DNA of 64,000 nucleotides from Parvularcula bermudensis HTCC2503 (GCF_000152825.2 NC_014414.1:1488001-1552000); one strand, 5' to 3'. Numbered from the stretch's first letter, positions 56,190 to 64,000 are shown. Numbers and translations are program-made. Notes: generated from the sequence alone by a model not told the origin.

Positions 56190-56840
56190 TCAGACTTGGG
56201 TCGGGCTCAACTGGATTTCGACCCGCCGGTTCTGCTGGCGACCGCTATCGGTGCCATTGGAGGCCACGGGTTGGCTTTCGCCATAACCGATGGCGCGAAT
56301 CCGGGGCACGGCGACGCCCTGAGCGGCGAGATAATTGCCGACGCTTTCGGCGCGGGCGATGGAGAGCTGGACGTTAGAGTCTTCCGTTCCGACGCTGTCT
56401 GTGTGCCCTTCGACCAAGACCGCCGTTTGCTGATAGCGCTCGATGACTTTGGCCACTGAATTCAGCGTGGCATAGAATTCAGGCCGGACAGAAGCTTGGC
56501 CGGTGGCGAAGGTGATGTTGCCCGGCATGATCAGCCGAATATCATTGCCCACGCGCTGAACCCGGACCCCGGTCGATGCCAATTCACGACGAAGCTCTTG
56601 CTCCTGCCGGTCCATATAAGCGCCGATGCCCCCGCCCAGGGCGGCGCCCGCCGCCGCGCCGGCCAGAGCGGCTTCGTCATCACCGGCAATCGCGCCGATG
56701 ACCCCACCGGCAAGGGCGCCAAGCCCCGCACCGCGAGCGGTATTGGAAACTTTCTCCTCCCCAGTATAGGGATCAGTCGTACAGCCCGAAATCACGAGCG
56801 GTGCCGCAAGGGCGATCGCGGAAATTGCCAGTTTCTTCAT
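56190..56840 (-). CDS. OmpA-family lipoprotein (YiaD-like)
   Basis: 216 residues from the ATG at 56840. The lipoprotein signal is MKKLAISAIALAAPLVISGCTTDPYTGEEK with lipobox Cys near residue 21. A glycine-zipper segment follows (GAGLGALAGGVIGAIAGDDEAALAGAAAGAALGGGIGAY), then the OmpA peptidoglycan-binding domain (TLNSVAKVIERYQQTAVLVEGHTDSVGTEDSNVQLSIARAESVGNYLAAQGV ... GYGESQPVASNGTDSGRQQNRRVEI), where Asp and Arg contact the meso-diaminopimelate peptide. It anchors the outer membrane to the cell wall. Divergent from rluB-like across 144 bp. Confidence 0.93.
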   Translation of the reverse strand: MKKLAISAIALAAPLVISGCTTDPYTGEEKVSNTARGAGLGALAGGVIGAIAGDDEAALAGAAAGAALGGGIGAYMDRQEQELRRELASTGVRVQRVGNDIRLIMPGNITFATGQASVRPEFYATLNSVAKVIERYQQTAVLVEGHTDSVGTEDSNVQLSIARAESVGNYLAAQGVAVPRIRAIGYGESQPVASNGTDSGRQQNRRVEIQLSPTQV

Positions 56841-56983
56841 TTTCAAATCCTCACTACGCCGTCCTGCGAAGGACAGCCCCTTCATCGTTTGGGAAGCGTC
56901 GGTGCGGCTTTCAAGCCAGAAAAGCAGCCCCCCTGGCAAGGGGGCAATTCGACAGAAGGGAACGGACCGAATTGGACGAGGAG

Positions 56984-57733
56984 ATGAAAGGCGAACGACT
57001 GGCCAAAGTCATGGCGCGTGCCGGCGTGGCCTCGCGCCGGGGGGCGGAGACATTGATCGCGGAAGGACGGGTGACGATTGACGGTCGCCCCGTCGAGACG
57101 CCAGCAACCCTGGTCACCGGTGATGAAGATATCCGCGTCGATGGAAGTCGGTTGAGAAAACCCGAGGCGCCGCGCCTATGGCGATATCACAAGCCGTCGG
57201 GACTTGTGACGACGCATAAGGACCCACAGGGACGTCAGACGGTCTTCGACAACTTGCCCACTGACTTGCCACGGGTGTTGTCTGTCGGCCGATTGGACCT
57301 CACCACCGAAGGGCTCTTGCTTCTGACAAATGATGGCGGGTTGTCCCGCCTTCTGGAGCTTCCCTCAACAGGGTGGAAGCGCCGCTATCGGGTCAGGGCC
57401 TATGGCCGTCTCGCGGGGGGCAGTCTTGGCCGTCTCAGCGAGGGCCTGACCGTCGAAGGGGTCCGCTACGGTCCCATACAGGCCAAGCTCGACCGCCGTC
57501 AGGGGGACAATCTATGGCTGACCGTCGCCATTGCCGAAGGCAAAAATCGTGAGGTGCGGGCGATCTGTCGTCATCTGGGTCTCACAGTGAACCGGCTCAT
57601 TCGGGTCAGCTATGGCCCATTCCAGCTCGGTCATCTCGCCGAAGGAGAGGTCGAGGAAGTGCCGCGCAAACAGCTGATCGAGCAAGTGGGGAGGCGACAC
57701 GCCGCAAGCCTCGGTCTGATCGCCGGGCGATGA
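56984..57733 (+). CDS. RsuA/RluB-family pseudouridine synthase
   Basis: 249 residues. An S4 domain opens (ERLAKVMARAGVASRRGAETLIAEGRVTIDGRPVETPATLV). The catalytic domain holds VLSVGRLDLTTEGLLLLTNDGGLSRLLELPSTG, where the Asp of GRLD attacks the uridine, and later EGKNREVRAICRHLGLTVNRLIRVSYGPFQLGHL. RluB modifies 23S rRNA position 2605 and RsuA 16S position 516. The length and S4 form favour RluB but I cannot decide. The ATG at 56984 with GAGGAG upstream is preferred. It is followed after 10 bp by rsmD, a common pair. Confidence 0.93.
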   Translation: MKGERLAKVMARAGVASRRGAETLIAEGRVTIDGRPVETPATLVTGDEDIRVDGSRLRKPEAPRLWRYHKPSGLVTTHKDPQGRQTVFDNLPTDLPRVLSVGRLDLTTEGLLLLTNDGGLSRLLELPSTGWKRRYRVRAYGRLAGGSLGRLSEGLTVEGVRYGPIQAKLDRRQGDNLWLTVAIAEGKNREVRAICRHLGLTVNRLIRVSYGPFQLGHLAEGEVEEVPRKQLIEQVGRRHAASLGLIAGR

Positions 57734-57743
57734 GGGGGACGCA

Positions 57744-58313
57744 ATGCGCATAGTCGGCGGCGCCCTCGGGGGGCGCCCTCTCGTCGCGCCGAAAGGCAGA
57801 GAAACCCGTCCGACCACGGACCGGACGCGGGAGAGCCTGTTCAATATCCTGACCCATCGCGCCGATCTCAGCCTCGAGGGGGCCCGTATCCTCGACCTTT
57901 TCGCCGGCTCGGGGGCCTTGGGCTTTGAAGCGATCTCCCGTGGCGGTGCCTTTTGTCTCTTCGTCGACATTGCGGCGGGGGCGCGGGGCGCCATCCGGGA
58001 AAACCAGATGGCGCTTGGCCTTGCCGGACGAACCCGGCTGCATCGCCGCTCCGCCACCGCCCTCGGCCCCAAGCCTTCGGGGATGGGGCCGCCCTTTGAT
58101 CTTGCGTTCCTGGACCCACCCTACGGAGAAGGCTTCGTCGCCCCGGCGCTTGACGCATTGCGGTCCGGTCAGTGGATGGCGACGGGGGCACTGGTGGTTG
58201 CCGAAATGGCGCAAACGGACGAAACGCCCCAGGTGACAGGCTACGCGCTCGACGATGAGCGCCGGTTCGGGGATACCAAGATCGTGTTTCTGATCGTGGA
58301 GGAGGGGCTTTAG
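57744..58313 (+). CDS. rsmD: 16S rRNA (guanine966-N2)-methyltransferase RsmD
   Basis: 189 residues. The RsmD opening MRIVGGALGGRPLVAPKGRETRPTTDRTRESLFNILTHR is clear. The SAM-binding motif ILDLFAGSGALGFEAISRGG and the catalytic FLDPPYGEGF (NPPY-like) are present. It methylates G966 of 16S rRNA. It follows the pseudouridine synthase by 10 bp, forming an rRNA-modification unit. Its 3' end overlaps the convergent DUF938 gene by 4 bp. Confidence 0.95.
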   Translation: MRIVGGALGGRPLVAPKGRETRPTTDRTRESLFNILTHRADLSLEGARILDLFAGSGALGFEAISRGGAFCLFVDIAAGARGAIRENQMALGLAGRTRLHRRSATALGPKPSGMGPPFDLAFLDPPYGEGFVAPALDALRSGQWMATGALVVAEMAQTDETPQVTGYALDDERRFGDTKIVFLIVEEGL

Positions 58314-58978
58314 CCCTTTTCGAAAACCACGGACAAATTATTTGCCGGCATTTCCGTCACCGTGGACAGGTGAAGGGCAAAACGGGCGCCAAGGGGCTGC
58401 ACTTGATCATCGAGATCTCGCACGCCCCAAGCGGGATCACGCCGCTTGAGATCAGCATCGAAGCGCCGATTACTGTCCGCCATTTCGCCGCGCCGGGAAA
58501 ACGGTCCGTAAAGAAACAATTTGCATCCCGGGGAAAGCAGGGCTGCAGCGCCCCGGAACACCCCCTCTGCCGCCGCAAAGGGGGCGATATGGATCATATT
58601 GATCGATACTACCCCGTCGTAAGCGGAGAGGGGGGCGGCCTGCCACCAACCGTCATCCGTTACATCGAGAGGGAGAGACGAAAGGAGGCGCGGGGTATCG
58701 GCGGCATAGGCGTCGATGCTGTGTCGATGATTGTCATCGGGGTCCGAGGGCTGCCAGATAAGGTCGGGGAAGCGGGCGGTCAGGGTCATACCATGCTCGC
58801 CCGTGCCGGACCCAATTTCGAGAATGTGCCCGGCCTGAGGCATCGTGTCGGCAAAGGCGGCGGCAATCGGCTCTTTGTTCCGGGCCACCGAGGGGGAGAC
58901 GAGCTTGCCCGCGCGCTGGGACCGCGCCTCAAGGGCGATCTCTTTCCCGTCGGGACCGCGTTGATGATCGTCGCTCAT
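58310..58978 (-). CDS. DUF938-family SAM-dependent methyltransferase
   Basis: 222 residues with the DUF938 pattern: SPSVARNKEPIAAAFADTMPQAGHILEIGSGTGEHGMTLTARFPDLIWQPSDPDDNHRHSIDAY, then DGVVSINMIHIAPFAAAEGVFRGAAALLSPGCKLFLYGPFSRRGEMADSNRRFDADLKRRDPAWGVRDLDDQVQ. The EIGSGTG loop binds SAM. The family's substrate is unknown. It follows the radical SAM gene on the same strand after 29 bp, so the two may work in one pathway. Confidence 0.9.
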   Translation of the reverse strand: MSDDHQRGPDGKEIALEARSQRAGKLVSPSVARNKEPIAAAFADTMPQAGHILEIGSGTGEHGMTLTARFPDLIWQPSDPDDNHRHSIDAYAADTPRLLSSLPLDVTDDGWWQAAPLSAYDGVVSINMIHIAPFAAAEGVFRGAAALLSPGCKLFLYGPFSRRGEMADSNRRFDADLKRRDPAWGVRDLDDQVQPLGARFALHLSTVTEMPANNLSVVFEKG

Positions 58979-59007
58979 GGCTCCTCCTCCAGGACGCGCA
59001 GGGTCAA

Positions 59008-59943
59008 TCAGCTACAGCTTGACCCCCCAAGAACGCAAAAGGTCGCGCACCATTTATGGTTCAGCGATATGGACCTCGATGCCTCCTTCAGTGTCCGCCC
59101 CATCTCAAAGCGCTCATCATAGGCTATGAGGGTGCAGGAGAGGACCACCGGATGGGCCGCTCCCTTTCGTTTGACCACCATCCGCGAGGACGAACACATG
59201 ATCTCGTCCGGCCGCTTGCCGAGAATGTCCCAACACCCGGTCGTGATTTCGGGGGGATCGTCCTCCTCCCGCATTTCTGCGAAGATCACGAGGCGCTTTG
59301 GGTCCATGACATCGAGGGAGACGCCAATCGTCTCCAACATCTCCCCATAGCCGTGGCGGGCGGTGGCCTCGTCCTCCCCCCAAATCGAGCGTCCTGCGAT
59401 GGCGAGGGAAAAGCCGTTCCGGGCAAGCCACTCAATACCCATCAGCGCCGCCGCATAGCTGCCTTCGCCGCGTTCGACATCGTGATGCGCGCGGTCATGG
59501 TGGTCCATCGACACGCGGAGGGTCAGTCGCGCTTTGTGGTCATCGCTCAAGGCCATCAGTCCTTCAGTGATCCGTGGGCGCATCATCGGCTTCATGGCGT
59601 TGGTCAGGACGAGGACATCGAATCCACGGTCGAGCGCATCCTCAAGGATCCCCATAATGTCGGGGTTCATGAAGGGCTCGCCCCCGGTAATGCCGATTTC
59701 CCGGGCCCCCATTTCGCGCGCTTCGTCGAGATAGGGACGCGCCTCATCACGGCTCAGATAAACCAGATCGTCATTCTGCGGACTTGAGAGAATATAGCAA
59801 TTTTCGCAGGCAATGTTGCACAGGGTTCCTGTGTTCAGCCACAGGGTCTCAAGCTGCCGAAGCGGCACCCAGGCCCGGGTCTCGCCCTTGGCCGTCAAGT
59901 GAGGATGACTGAATTTCTCTGCGGGCAAATCCCCGTCGGCCAT
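59008..59943 (-). CDS. Radical SAM protein of unassigned function
   Basis: 311 residues with the radical SAM cluster motif in NTGTLCNIACENCYILSSPQNDDLVYLS (CxxxCxxC, residues about 42-49). The GGEP motif is EIGITGGEPFMNPDIM. The C-terminal part holds more cysteines in GCWDILGKRPDEIMCSSSRMVVKRKG, VVLSCTLIAYDERFEMG and HKWCATFCVLGGSSCS, suggesting an additional cluster as in SPASM-type maturases. I do not know a characterised member. The DUF938 methyltransferase gene follows 29 bp later. No precursor-peptide gene is visible nearby. Confidence 0.88.
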   Translation of the reverse strand: MADGDLPAEKFSHPHLTAKGETRAWVPLRQLETLWLNTGTLCNIACENCYILSSPQNDDLVYLSRDEARPYLDEAREMGAREIGITGGEPFMNPDIMGILEDALDRGFDVLVLTNAMKPMMRPRITEGLMALSDDHKARLTLRVSMDHHDRAHHDVERGEGSYAAALMGIEWLARNGFSLAIAGRSIWGEDEATARHGYGEMLETIGVSLDVMDPKRLVIFAEMREEDDPPEITTGCWDILGKRPDEIMCSSSRMVVKRKGAAHPVVLSCTLIAYDERFEMGRTLKEASRSISLNHKWCATFCVLGGSSCS

Positions 59944-60123
59944 GTAAACTCCTCTCGGCGCAGCGCGTCGTGCCCCGTCATGGTCATTCTCTCAAGCATT
60001 CGGCGGCTGAGCGTCAATCGTTACACCCTTCGGGCGGGAGGGGGGACGTCTTTTGGGGGGGATGTCGTCGCAGCGCCTATGGGGCCTCTGCCTTAGTGGC
60101 AGGCCGCGTCCCCTTCGCCGGGT

Positions 60124-60168
60124 GCCCCAATCAATCGCCCCCCAATCGCCCCCCCCCAATCGCCCCTT
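60124..60168. repeat. Short CAATCGCCCC tandem repeats
   Basis: The motif CAATCGCCCC occurs three times within 45 bp with C runs of 4-9 bases between. It lies in the 268-bp gap between the radical SAM gene and tRNA-Gly. C runs of this kind can vary in length between isolates. I see nothing else in the gap. Confidence 0.6.
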
Positions 60169-60211
60169 GTCCCCGGCGCAGGGTTGGGGCATATATCGCG
60201 ACCCTCCACCG

Positions 60212-60285
60212 CGGGTATGGTGAAAAGGTATCACGCGAGCTTCCCAAGCTTAAGTTACGGGTTCGATTCCCGTTACCCGCTCCAT
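60212..60285 (+). tRNA. tRNA-Gly (CCC)
   Basis: A 74-nt tRNA begins GCGGGTATGGTGAAAAGG and ends TACCCGCTCCA. Acceptor stem GCGGGTA/TACCCGC pairs fully, T-arm GGGTTCGATTCCC is standard, and the loop TTCCCAA gives anticodon CCC, so glycine. The D-arm is short, as in many glycine tRNAs. CCA is encoded. Confidence 0.92.
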
Positions 60286-60327
60286 TTCACCGCTCACCGA
60301 GACCCACCCAGTCAAGGAGGATCGCCG

Positions 60328-61230
60328 ATGTCCTTCAGTTTTGCCGCCACGGATCCCACCCTCACCGAAGGGGTCCGGCGCATTGCCACCGCTCAGATCG
60401 AGCGAGCCCTCGAGACGATGGAGACCAACCCTTCGGTTGACCACCAGGTTCATGAGACCAGGAAGCGATGCAAGAAACTGCGGGCGCTGTTGCGCCTGGT
60501 TCGGCCCGGTCTTGAGGCGTATCCCCTGGAGAACGAGGCGATCAAAGCCGCGGCGAAGCGTCTTGGCGCCTATCGCGATGCCGCCGCCCGGCTGATCGTC
60601 TTTGATCGCGTCGCCGCGACCCAGCCGGAATGGGGTCCGGGATTGGGAGAAGGCGCTTTGGCGTCCCTAAGGTCGGCCCTCATCGAGGCTCGGCAGTCCA
60701 TTCGCGATGACGATATCCGACAGGCGGTGGAGGAAAGTCGGGTGGATCTGCTTCAGGTTCTGGCGCGGGTGCCCGCATGGGAGGTGCGTCCCGACAGCGG
60801 CGAGACGGTGATTGCCGGCCTGACAAAGGTGCACAAAAAAGCCTCAAAGACCTTTGCCATTGCCTGGGGGGGACGCGATGTCGAAGACGTCCATGAATGG
60901 CGCAAATGGGCAAAGGCCCATTGGCTCCATCTTCGCCTCCTTAAAAAGATTGCCCCCATGGCTGTCATGCCGCGTCTCGCCCCGTTGGAAGCGGTCTGCG
61001 CCGATTTGGGCGAACATCATGATTTGCATGTCATCATGACGCTCTTGGCGGAGCGCGGGGGCGCGCATGGGGGGCGCGCCGATGAGGCGCTCGGCCCCGT
61101 CCTCAGCGCGCGCCAGCGTCTGCTCGAAGACCGCGCCTTTGCGCGGGGGGAGCCCTTTTTCGGCGAGGTCAGCCCGGCCCTGATCGAGGAGGTGTCCCCG
61201 CAATGGCAACGGGTCTCCGCTCCTGCCTAA
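60328..61230 (+). CDS. CHAD domain protein
   Basis: 300 residues from the ATG at 60328 with AAGGAGG seven bases upstream. The CHAD domain is rich in His and basic helices: VDHQVHETRKRCKKLRALLRLVRPGLEAYPLENEAIKAAAKRLGAYRDAAARLIVFDRVAA and VEDVHEWRKWAKAHWLHLRLLKKIAPMAVMPRLAPLEAVCADLGEHHDLHVIMTLL. CHAD domains bind polyphosphate, often near CYTH phosphatases, but no CYTH or ppk gene is visible. It follows tRNA-Gly by 43 bp. Its stop codon lies in the first of three 14-bp tandem repeats. Confidence 0.9.
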   Translation: MSFSFAATDPTLTEGVRRIATAQIERALETMETNPSVDHQVHETRKRCKKLRALLRLVRPGLEAYPLENEAIKAAAKRLGAYRDAAARLIVFDRVAATQPEWGPGLGEGALASLRSALIEARQSIRDDDIRQAVEESRVDLLQVLARVPAWEVRPDSGETVIAGLTKVHKKASKTFAIAWGGRDVEDVHEWRKWAKAHWLHLRLLKKIAPMAVMPRLAPLEAVCADLGEHHDLHVIMTLLAERGGAHGGRADEALGPVLSARQRLLEDRAFARGEPFFGEVSPALIEEVSPQWQRVSAPA

Positions 61231-61266
61231 GGAAGAGGGCCTAAGGAAGAGAGCCTAAGGGAGGGG
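61225..61266 (+). repeat. Three tandem 14-bp repeats over the CHAD gene stop
   Basis: The unit GCCTAAGGAAGAGG occurs at 61225, 61239 and 61253 with small changes. The first copy supplies the TAA of the CHAD gene. Confidence 0.75.
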
Positions 61267-61279
61267 AGGCGTCGATCCC

Positions 61280-62479
61280 TTAAAGATAGGGCGACAGGAT
61301 TTCGGCCACCCGGTCAATGATCGCAGGCGAGAGCCCAGCCACATTGATCCGGCCCGAACCAGGAATGTAGAGCGCATGCTTTTCGCGCAGCTCGACAGTT
61401 TGCTCCTTGGTCAGAGGAAGTTGTGAGAACATGCCATTTTGCGCTGTCAGGACGGCAGGGTCATAGGTGTTCCCGCGCGGCCGCAGCGCTGTGGCAAGCC
61501 CCCGGCGCAAATCGAGCATCCGTTCCCGCATCTCGGTCAATTCTCGCCGCCATTGCCCTTCAAGGTCGGCGGTGCCGAGGATTTCCGCGACAATGGCCGG
61601 ACCGTGGGCAGGGGGCATCGACCAGAGGGCGCGGCTGATATCGGCCATATGCGTTGCAATCGCCTCGGCCGCGCGCTCGGTCTCACTCACGGCGATGAGA
61701 CAGCCGGCGCGATCGCGATAGAGACCGAAATTCTTCGAACACGAATAAGAGATCAATGCCTCGGGCGCCGCATCGAGAAAAGCGGCGATCCCTGCCCGGT
61801 CCCCTTCGAGGGAGGAAGCGAAGCCGTGATACGCAACGTCGATCAGGGCAATGAGCTTTTTCTCGGCGACGAACTTGCCGATTTCCGCCCATTGATCCGT
61901 CGTTAAATCAATGCCGGTCGGGTTATGACACGGCCCTTGAAGAAGAACGGCATCGCCCGGATTGGCGGCGGCGAGACCGTCAAGGGTTCGGTCGAGATCG
62001 ACCCCAGGGGCCGTCGGCTCGGCATAGGGGTAGGTGCGCTGGGGAACGCCGGCGGTCGTGGCGATATGTTTGTGGTTTGGCCAGGTGGGATCACTCAGCC
62101 AGACCTGTCCCTCGGGGTTCAGGCGGTGATAGAGAAAAAAGGCAAGGCTTAAGGCGCCGCAACCGCCCGGGGTGGCAAAGCTGATCCGCGGGGTAGTTCG
62201 CTCTGTGCCGAGGATCTGGGCTTCGATGGCTTCGGCAAAGGCGACATTGCCGCGGCTGCCCTCATAGGCTTTGGTCTCGCCACTCTTGGCCAGCCGCGTT
62301 TCCGCCTCGCGCACCGCTTCCATGATCGGCGTGCGGCCCGCATCGTCCTTATAGATCCCGACGCCGAGATCGATTTTGTCCGTTCTGTCATCCGCGCGAA
62401 AAGCGGCCAGAAGCCCTAATAGGGGGTCGGCGGGGCGGGGATCCAAACGGTCGAACAGCGCCATAATATTATCGCTCAC
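61280..62479 (-). CDS. Aromatic/aspartate aminotransferase (class I, fold type I)
   Basis: 399 residues of the AspC/TyrB subgroup: DPLLGLLAAFRADDRTDKIDLGVGIYKDDAGRTPIMEAVREAE at the start, LSDPTWPNHKHIATTAGV, LLQGPCHNPTGIDLTTDQW and the PLP lysine in ISYSCSKNFGLYRDRAGCLI. The NPTG and SCSKNFGLYRDR phrases are hallmarks. It swaps amino groups between aspartate or aromatic amino acids and 2-oxoglutarate. Whether aspartate or aromatic substrates dominate cannot be told. Start ATG at 62479. Confidence 0.94.
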   Translation of the reverse strand: MSDNIMALFDRLDPRPADPLLGLLAAFRADDRTDKIDLGVGIYKDDAGRTPIMEAVREAETRLAKSGETKAYEGSRGNVAFAEAIEAQILGTERTTPRISFATPGGCGALSLAFFLYHRLNPEGQVWLSDPTWPNHKHIATTAGVPQRTYPYAEPTAPGVDLDRTLDGLAAANPGDAVLLQGPCHNPTGIDLTTDQWAEIGKFVAEKKLIALIDVAYHGFASSLEGDRAGIAAFLDAAPEALISYSCSKNFGLYRDRAGCLIAVSETERAAEAIATHMADISRALWSMPPAHGPAIVAEILGTADLEGQWRRELTEMRERMLDLRRGLATALRPRGNTYDPAVLTAQNGMFSQLPLTKEQTVELREKHALYIPGSGRINVAGLSPAIIDRVAEILSPYL

Positions 62480-62556
62480 TTCAAATGGAGGGGTGGTCTA
62501 GAGCACCCCGTCCCCCTTCGCTAGGCCCCCTTAAGAAGAGAAGGCATCGGCGCAGA

Positions 62557-63486
62557 TCAAAGCGCGATGTTCATCGGAATCGAGAAATCGTCCTCGTCCG
62601 TCTCACCGCTCTCCTCCGCCTCGCTTTCGACAGCCGGGGCGTCGTGAGCGTCCGCGAGGGCGAAGCCGCCATTGCCCATGCTTGGCGTTCCGATATCCGC
62701 GCCCTCGCCTGGATCCAGGATCTCGGTCAATCGCAGGGAGCGGCGTTGCTCGATGGTGCCGAGTTCGCCTTTGGCAAGGGAGAGGGCGGATTTGGCCGTC
62801 GGGACGGCCACGGTCACCGCCTCAAGTTTGGCCCCCGGCAATTGCAGCTTGTCCCCGGCTTTGAGCGCAAGGATGGAGGTAATGGACAGACGCGGCTTGG
62901 CGACCAGAGCCTCCGCCGTAAAGGCGAACTGAGAGAGGTGAGAGAGGCAGAGCGACGCACTTGGGCGAAAGGCGCCGTCGGTAAATTCCCGCGTCATGTC
63001 GAGATGCCAGCTCAATTCGGTGCCATCGAGGGTGATCATTTTCATTGCCGCCCGCAGAACGGGGCGATTTGTGAAAATCTCGGGATCGGCTTCCTGCCAC
63101 ACAAAGCTTCCGCCGCTCCCCATGACCCCGAAGACCGGCGACATTTTGTCGGCCAGCGATCGCATGATCGACCGCTCAATGGCCGGTTCCGAGACCGACC
63201 CTTGAAAAATCGCGCCGCAAATCGCGCTGGCGCAGTCGCGCGGCACGACGAGCCGGATCATCGGCTTGCCGAAACTCATACCATCGAGGCACACACCCTC
63301 ATCAGGATAGCTGGGGGCCACGCGGCTCAGCTCGCAGCTCTCCGGCTTGACCTTGGTGTCGAGGAATTCTCCCACCAATTGACAGAGATCGACAAGCGCC
63401 TCCTCAGCCAATTGCTGCGCCGGGGCCAGGAATTGGGGCATGCGCAAAGGGGCGGAAAGATGGCGCGTAAGACCCGGAGACGGCAT
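62557..63486 (-). CDS. FliM-like flagellar switch protein
   Basis: 309 residues from the ATG at 63486, where GAGG lies 9 bp upstream. An ATG at 63501 is an alternative. The SpoA/FliM C-terminal beta domain is visible at about residues 195-255 (AKPRLSITSILALKAGDKLQLPGAKLEAVTVAVPTAKSALSLAKGELGTIEQRRSLRLTEIL). The middle 150 residues, with MSPVFGVMGSGGSFVWQEADPEIFTNRPVLRAAMKMITLDG, diverge from typical FliM. The acidic tail (ESEAEESGETDEDDFSIPMNIAL) is unlike FliM. It is divergent from motB, so a switch role is likely. FliY, FliN or another SpoA protein is possible. Confidence 0.75.
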   Translation of the reverse strand: MPSPGLTRHLSAPLRMPQFLAPAQQLAEEALVDLCQLVGEFLDTKVKPESCELSRVAPSYPDEGVCLDGMSFGKPMIRLVVPRDCASAICGAIFQGSVSEPAIERSIMRSLADKMSPVFGVMGSGGSFVWQEADPEIFTNRPVLRAAMKMITLDGTELSWHLDMTREFTDGAFRPSASLCLSHLSQFAFTAEALVAKPRLSITSILALKAGDKLQLPGAKLEAVTVAVPTAKSALSLAKGELGTIEQRRSLRLTEILDPGEGADIGTPSMGNGGFALADAHDAPAVESEAEESGETDEDDFSIPMNIAL

Positions 63487-63537
63487 GGTCGCTGACCTCA
63501 TTGATTAAAGACTAGTCCCTAGGATCGACTGTGCCGG

Positions 63538-63553
63538 TTAAAGGCAACTTTAC
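63538..63553 (+). promoter_or_regulatory. CtrA-like half-perfect box between the FliM-like gene and motB
   Basis: The sequence TTAA-AGGCAAC-TTTAC fits the CtrA consensus TTAA-N7-TTAAC with one mismatch. It lies 56 bp before the motB ATG in the shared promoter region. Flagellar control by CtrA is common in alphaproteobacteria. One mismatch makes the match weak. Confidence 0.35.
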
Positions 63554-63608
63554 GTCCCCATGGCATAAGGAAAATGATTAGTCGCCTTCGAGTGTGGGGC
63601 CAAAGGGT

Positions 63609-64000
63609 ATGTCCGATAACAATCCGACAATTATCAAGCGCAAGCGCATCACGGTGGTGAACGGTCACCATGGGGGCCAGTGGAAGGTCGCCTATGCCGA
63701 TTTCGTGACGGCTATGATGGCGTTCTTTCTCCTGATGTGGCTCCTTAACGCCACCACAGAAGAACAACGAAAGGGAATTGCGGACTATTTTGCCCCAACG
63801 CTGCCGGTCTCGCCCGTGTCGGGGGGCGGGAAGGATGCCCTCAACGGGGACAGTGTCCTGACCGAGGATACATTGTCCAGAAGCGCTCTTTATCCGGCGG
63901 ATTCAACGCCGAAGAGCCGGGAAGCCAAGGCGATTGAAAGTTCAGTGAAGGAAATGGCGAAGGCCAGCGGCCTCGACGATGCCGATGAGCGCGTGCGGGT
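63609..64000 (+). CDS. motB: Flagellar motor stator protein MotB (partial)
   Basis: The first 130 codons are in the window and the gene runs off the right edge. The start MSDNNPTIIKRKRITVVNGHHGGQWKVAYADFVTAMMAFFLLMWLLNATTEEQRKGIADYF has the single membrane helix with the conserved Asp31 that carries protons through the stator, followed by the plug-like region. The OmpA peptidoglycan-binding domain should lie outside. MotB with MotA forms the proton channel anchored to the wall. It is divergent from the FliM-like gene. Confidence 0.95.
   Translation, partial: MSDNNPTIIKRKRITVVNGHHGGQWKVAYADFVTAMMAFFLLMWLLNATTEEQRKGIADYFAPTLPVSPVSGGGKDALNGDSVLTEDTLSRSALYPADSTPKSREAKAIESSVKEMAKASGLDDADERVR

Overview
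The window reads as chromosomal DNA of an aquatic, flagellated alphaproteobacterium. Evidence for this is a PodJ-type polar organiser with a CtrA-like box in its promoter region, an alphaproteobacterial-style cheB-cheD-cheA-cheW-cheR-cheY run, a TonB receptor, LPS/capsule genes and high GC with tight operons. A Parvularcula-like or Caulobacter-like lineage would fit, but I cannot fix the genus from the sequence alone.

Layout. 1-7.9 kb: a surface-fibre locus (usher-like outer-membrane protein, PapD-type chaperone, DUF4402-type secreted subunits) embedded among two-component genes. 8.0-14.8 kb: a chemotaxis operon in which an intact IS3-family element (about 9766-11031) sits where the 5' part of cheA should be, leaving a CheA without its phosphorylatable HPt domain. 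14.9-25 kb: a sugar-phosphate transferase, a LapG-like cysteine proteinase, a TPR-sulfotransferase/BCCT transporter/MarR operon, a TonB receptor and small envelope proteins. 25.0-29.2 kb: two sensor kinases and two response regulators in one run. 29.2-38.8 kb: a complete type I-C CRISPR-Cas system on the minus strand (cas3-cas5c-cas8c-cas7-cas4-cas1-cas2, AT-rich leader, 25 repeats and 24 spacers). 38.8-39.8 kb: a gene-poor stretch next to tRNA-Phe. 40.0-64.0 kb: housekeeping and envelope genes (YebC, EF-P, a GGDEF/EAL protein, glycosyltransferases, kdsB-vanZ-galE, phosphatase, PodJ, acyl-CoA dehydrogenase, OmpA-like lipoprotein, pseudouridine synthase, RsmD, a radical SAM protein, tRNA-Gly, a CHAD protein, an aminotransferase) and finally a FliM-like switch protein divergent from motB, which runs off the right edge.

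How they work together. Motility and chemotaxis genes occur at two places, but the kinase that should link receptors to CheY and CheB is truncated by the IS. cas3 to cas2 form one compact transcription unit leading straight into leader and array. All repeats but the leader-distal one are identical, which suggests a maintained system. Two non-adjacent spacers share 26 nt in opposite orientation, so they sampled both strands of one target site. The fibre locus, the LapG-like proteinase, the degenerate GGDEF/EAL protein, PodJ and the polysaccharide genes together suggest a cell that switches between swimming and attachment, which is inference.

Most novel-looking items: the divergent usher/chaperone/DUF4402 locus, the unknown gene at the end of the che operon (14358-14750), the unassigned radical SAM protein (59008-59943) and the IS-generated CheA truncation.
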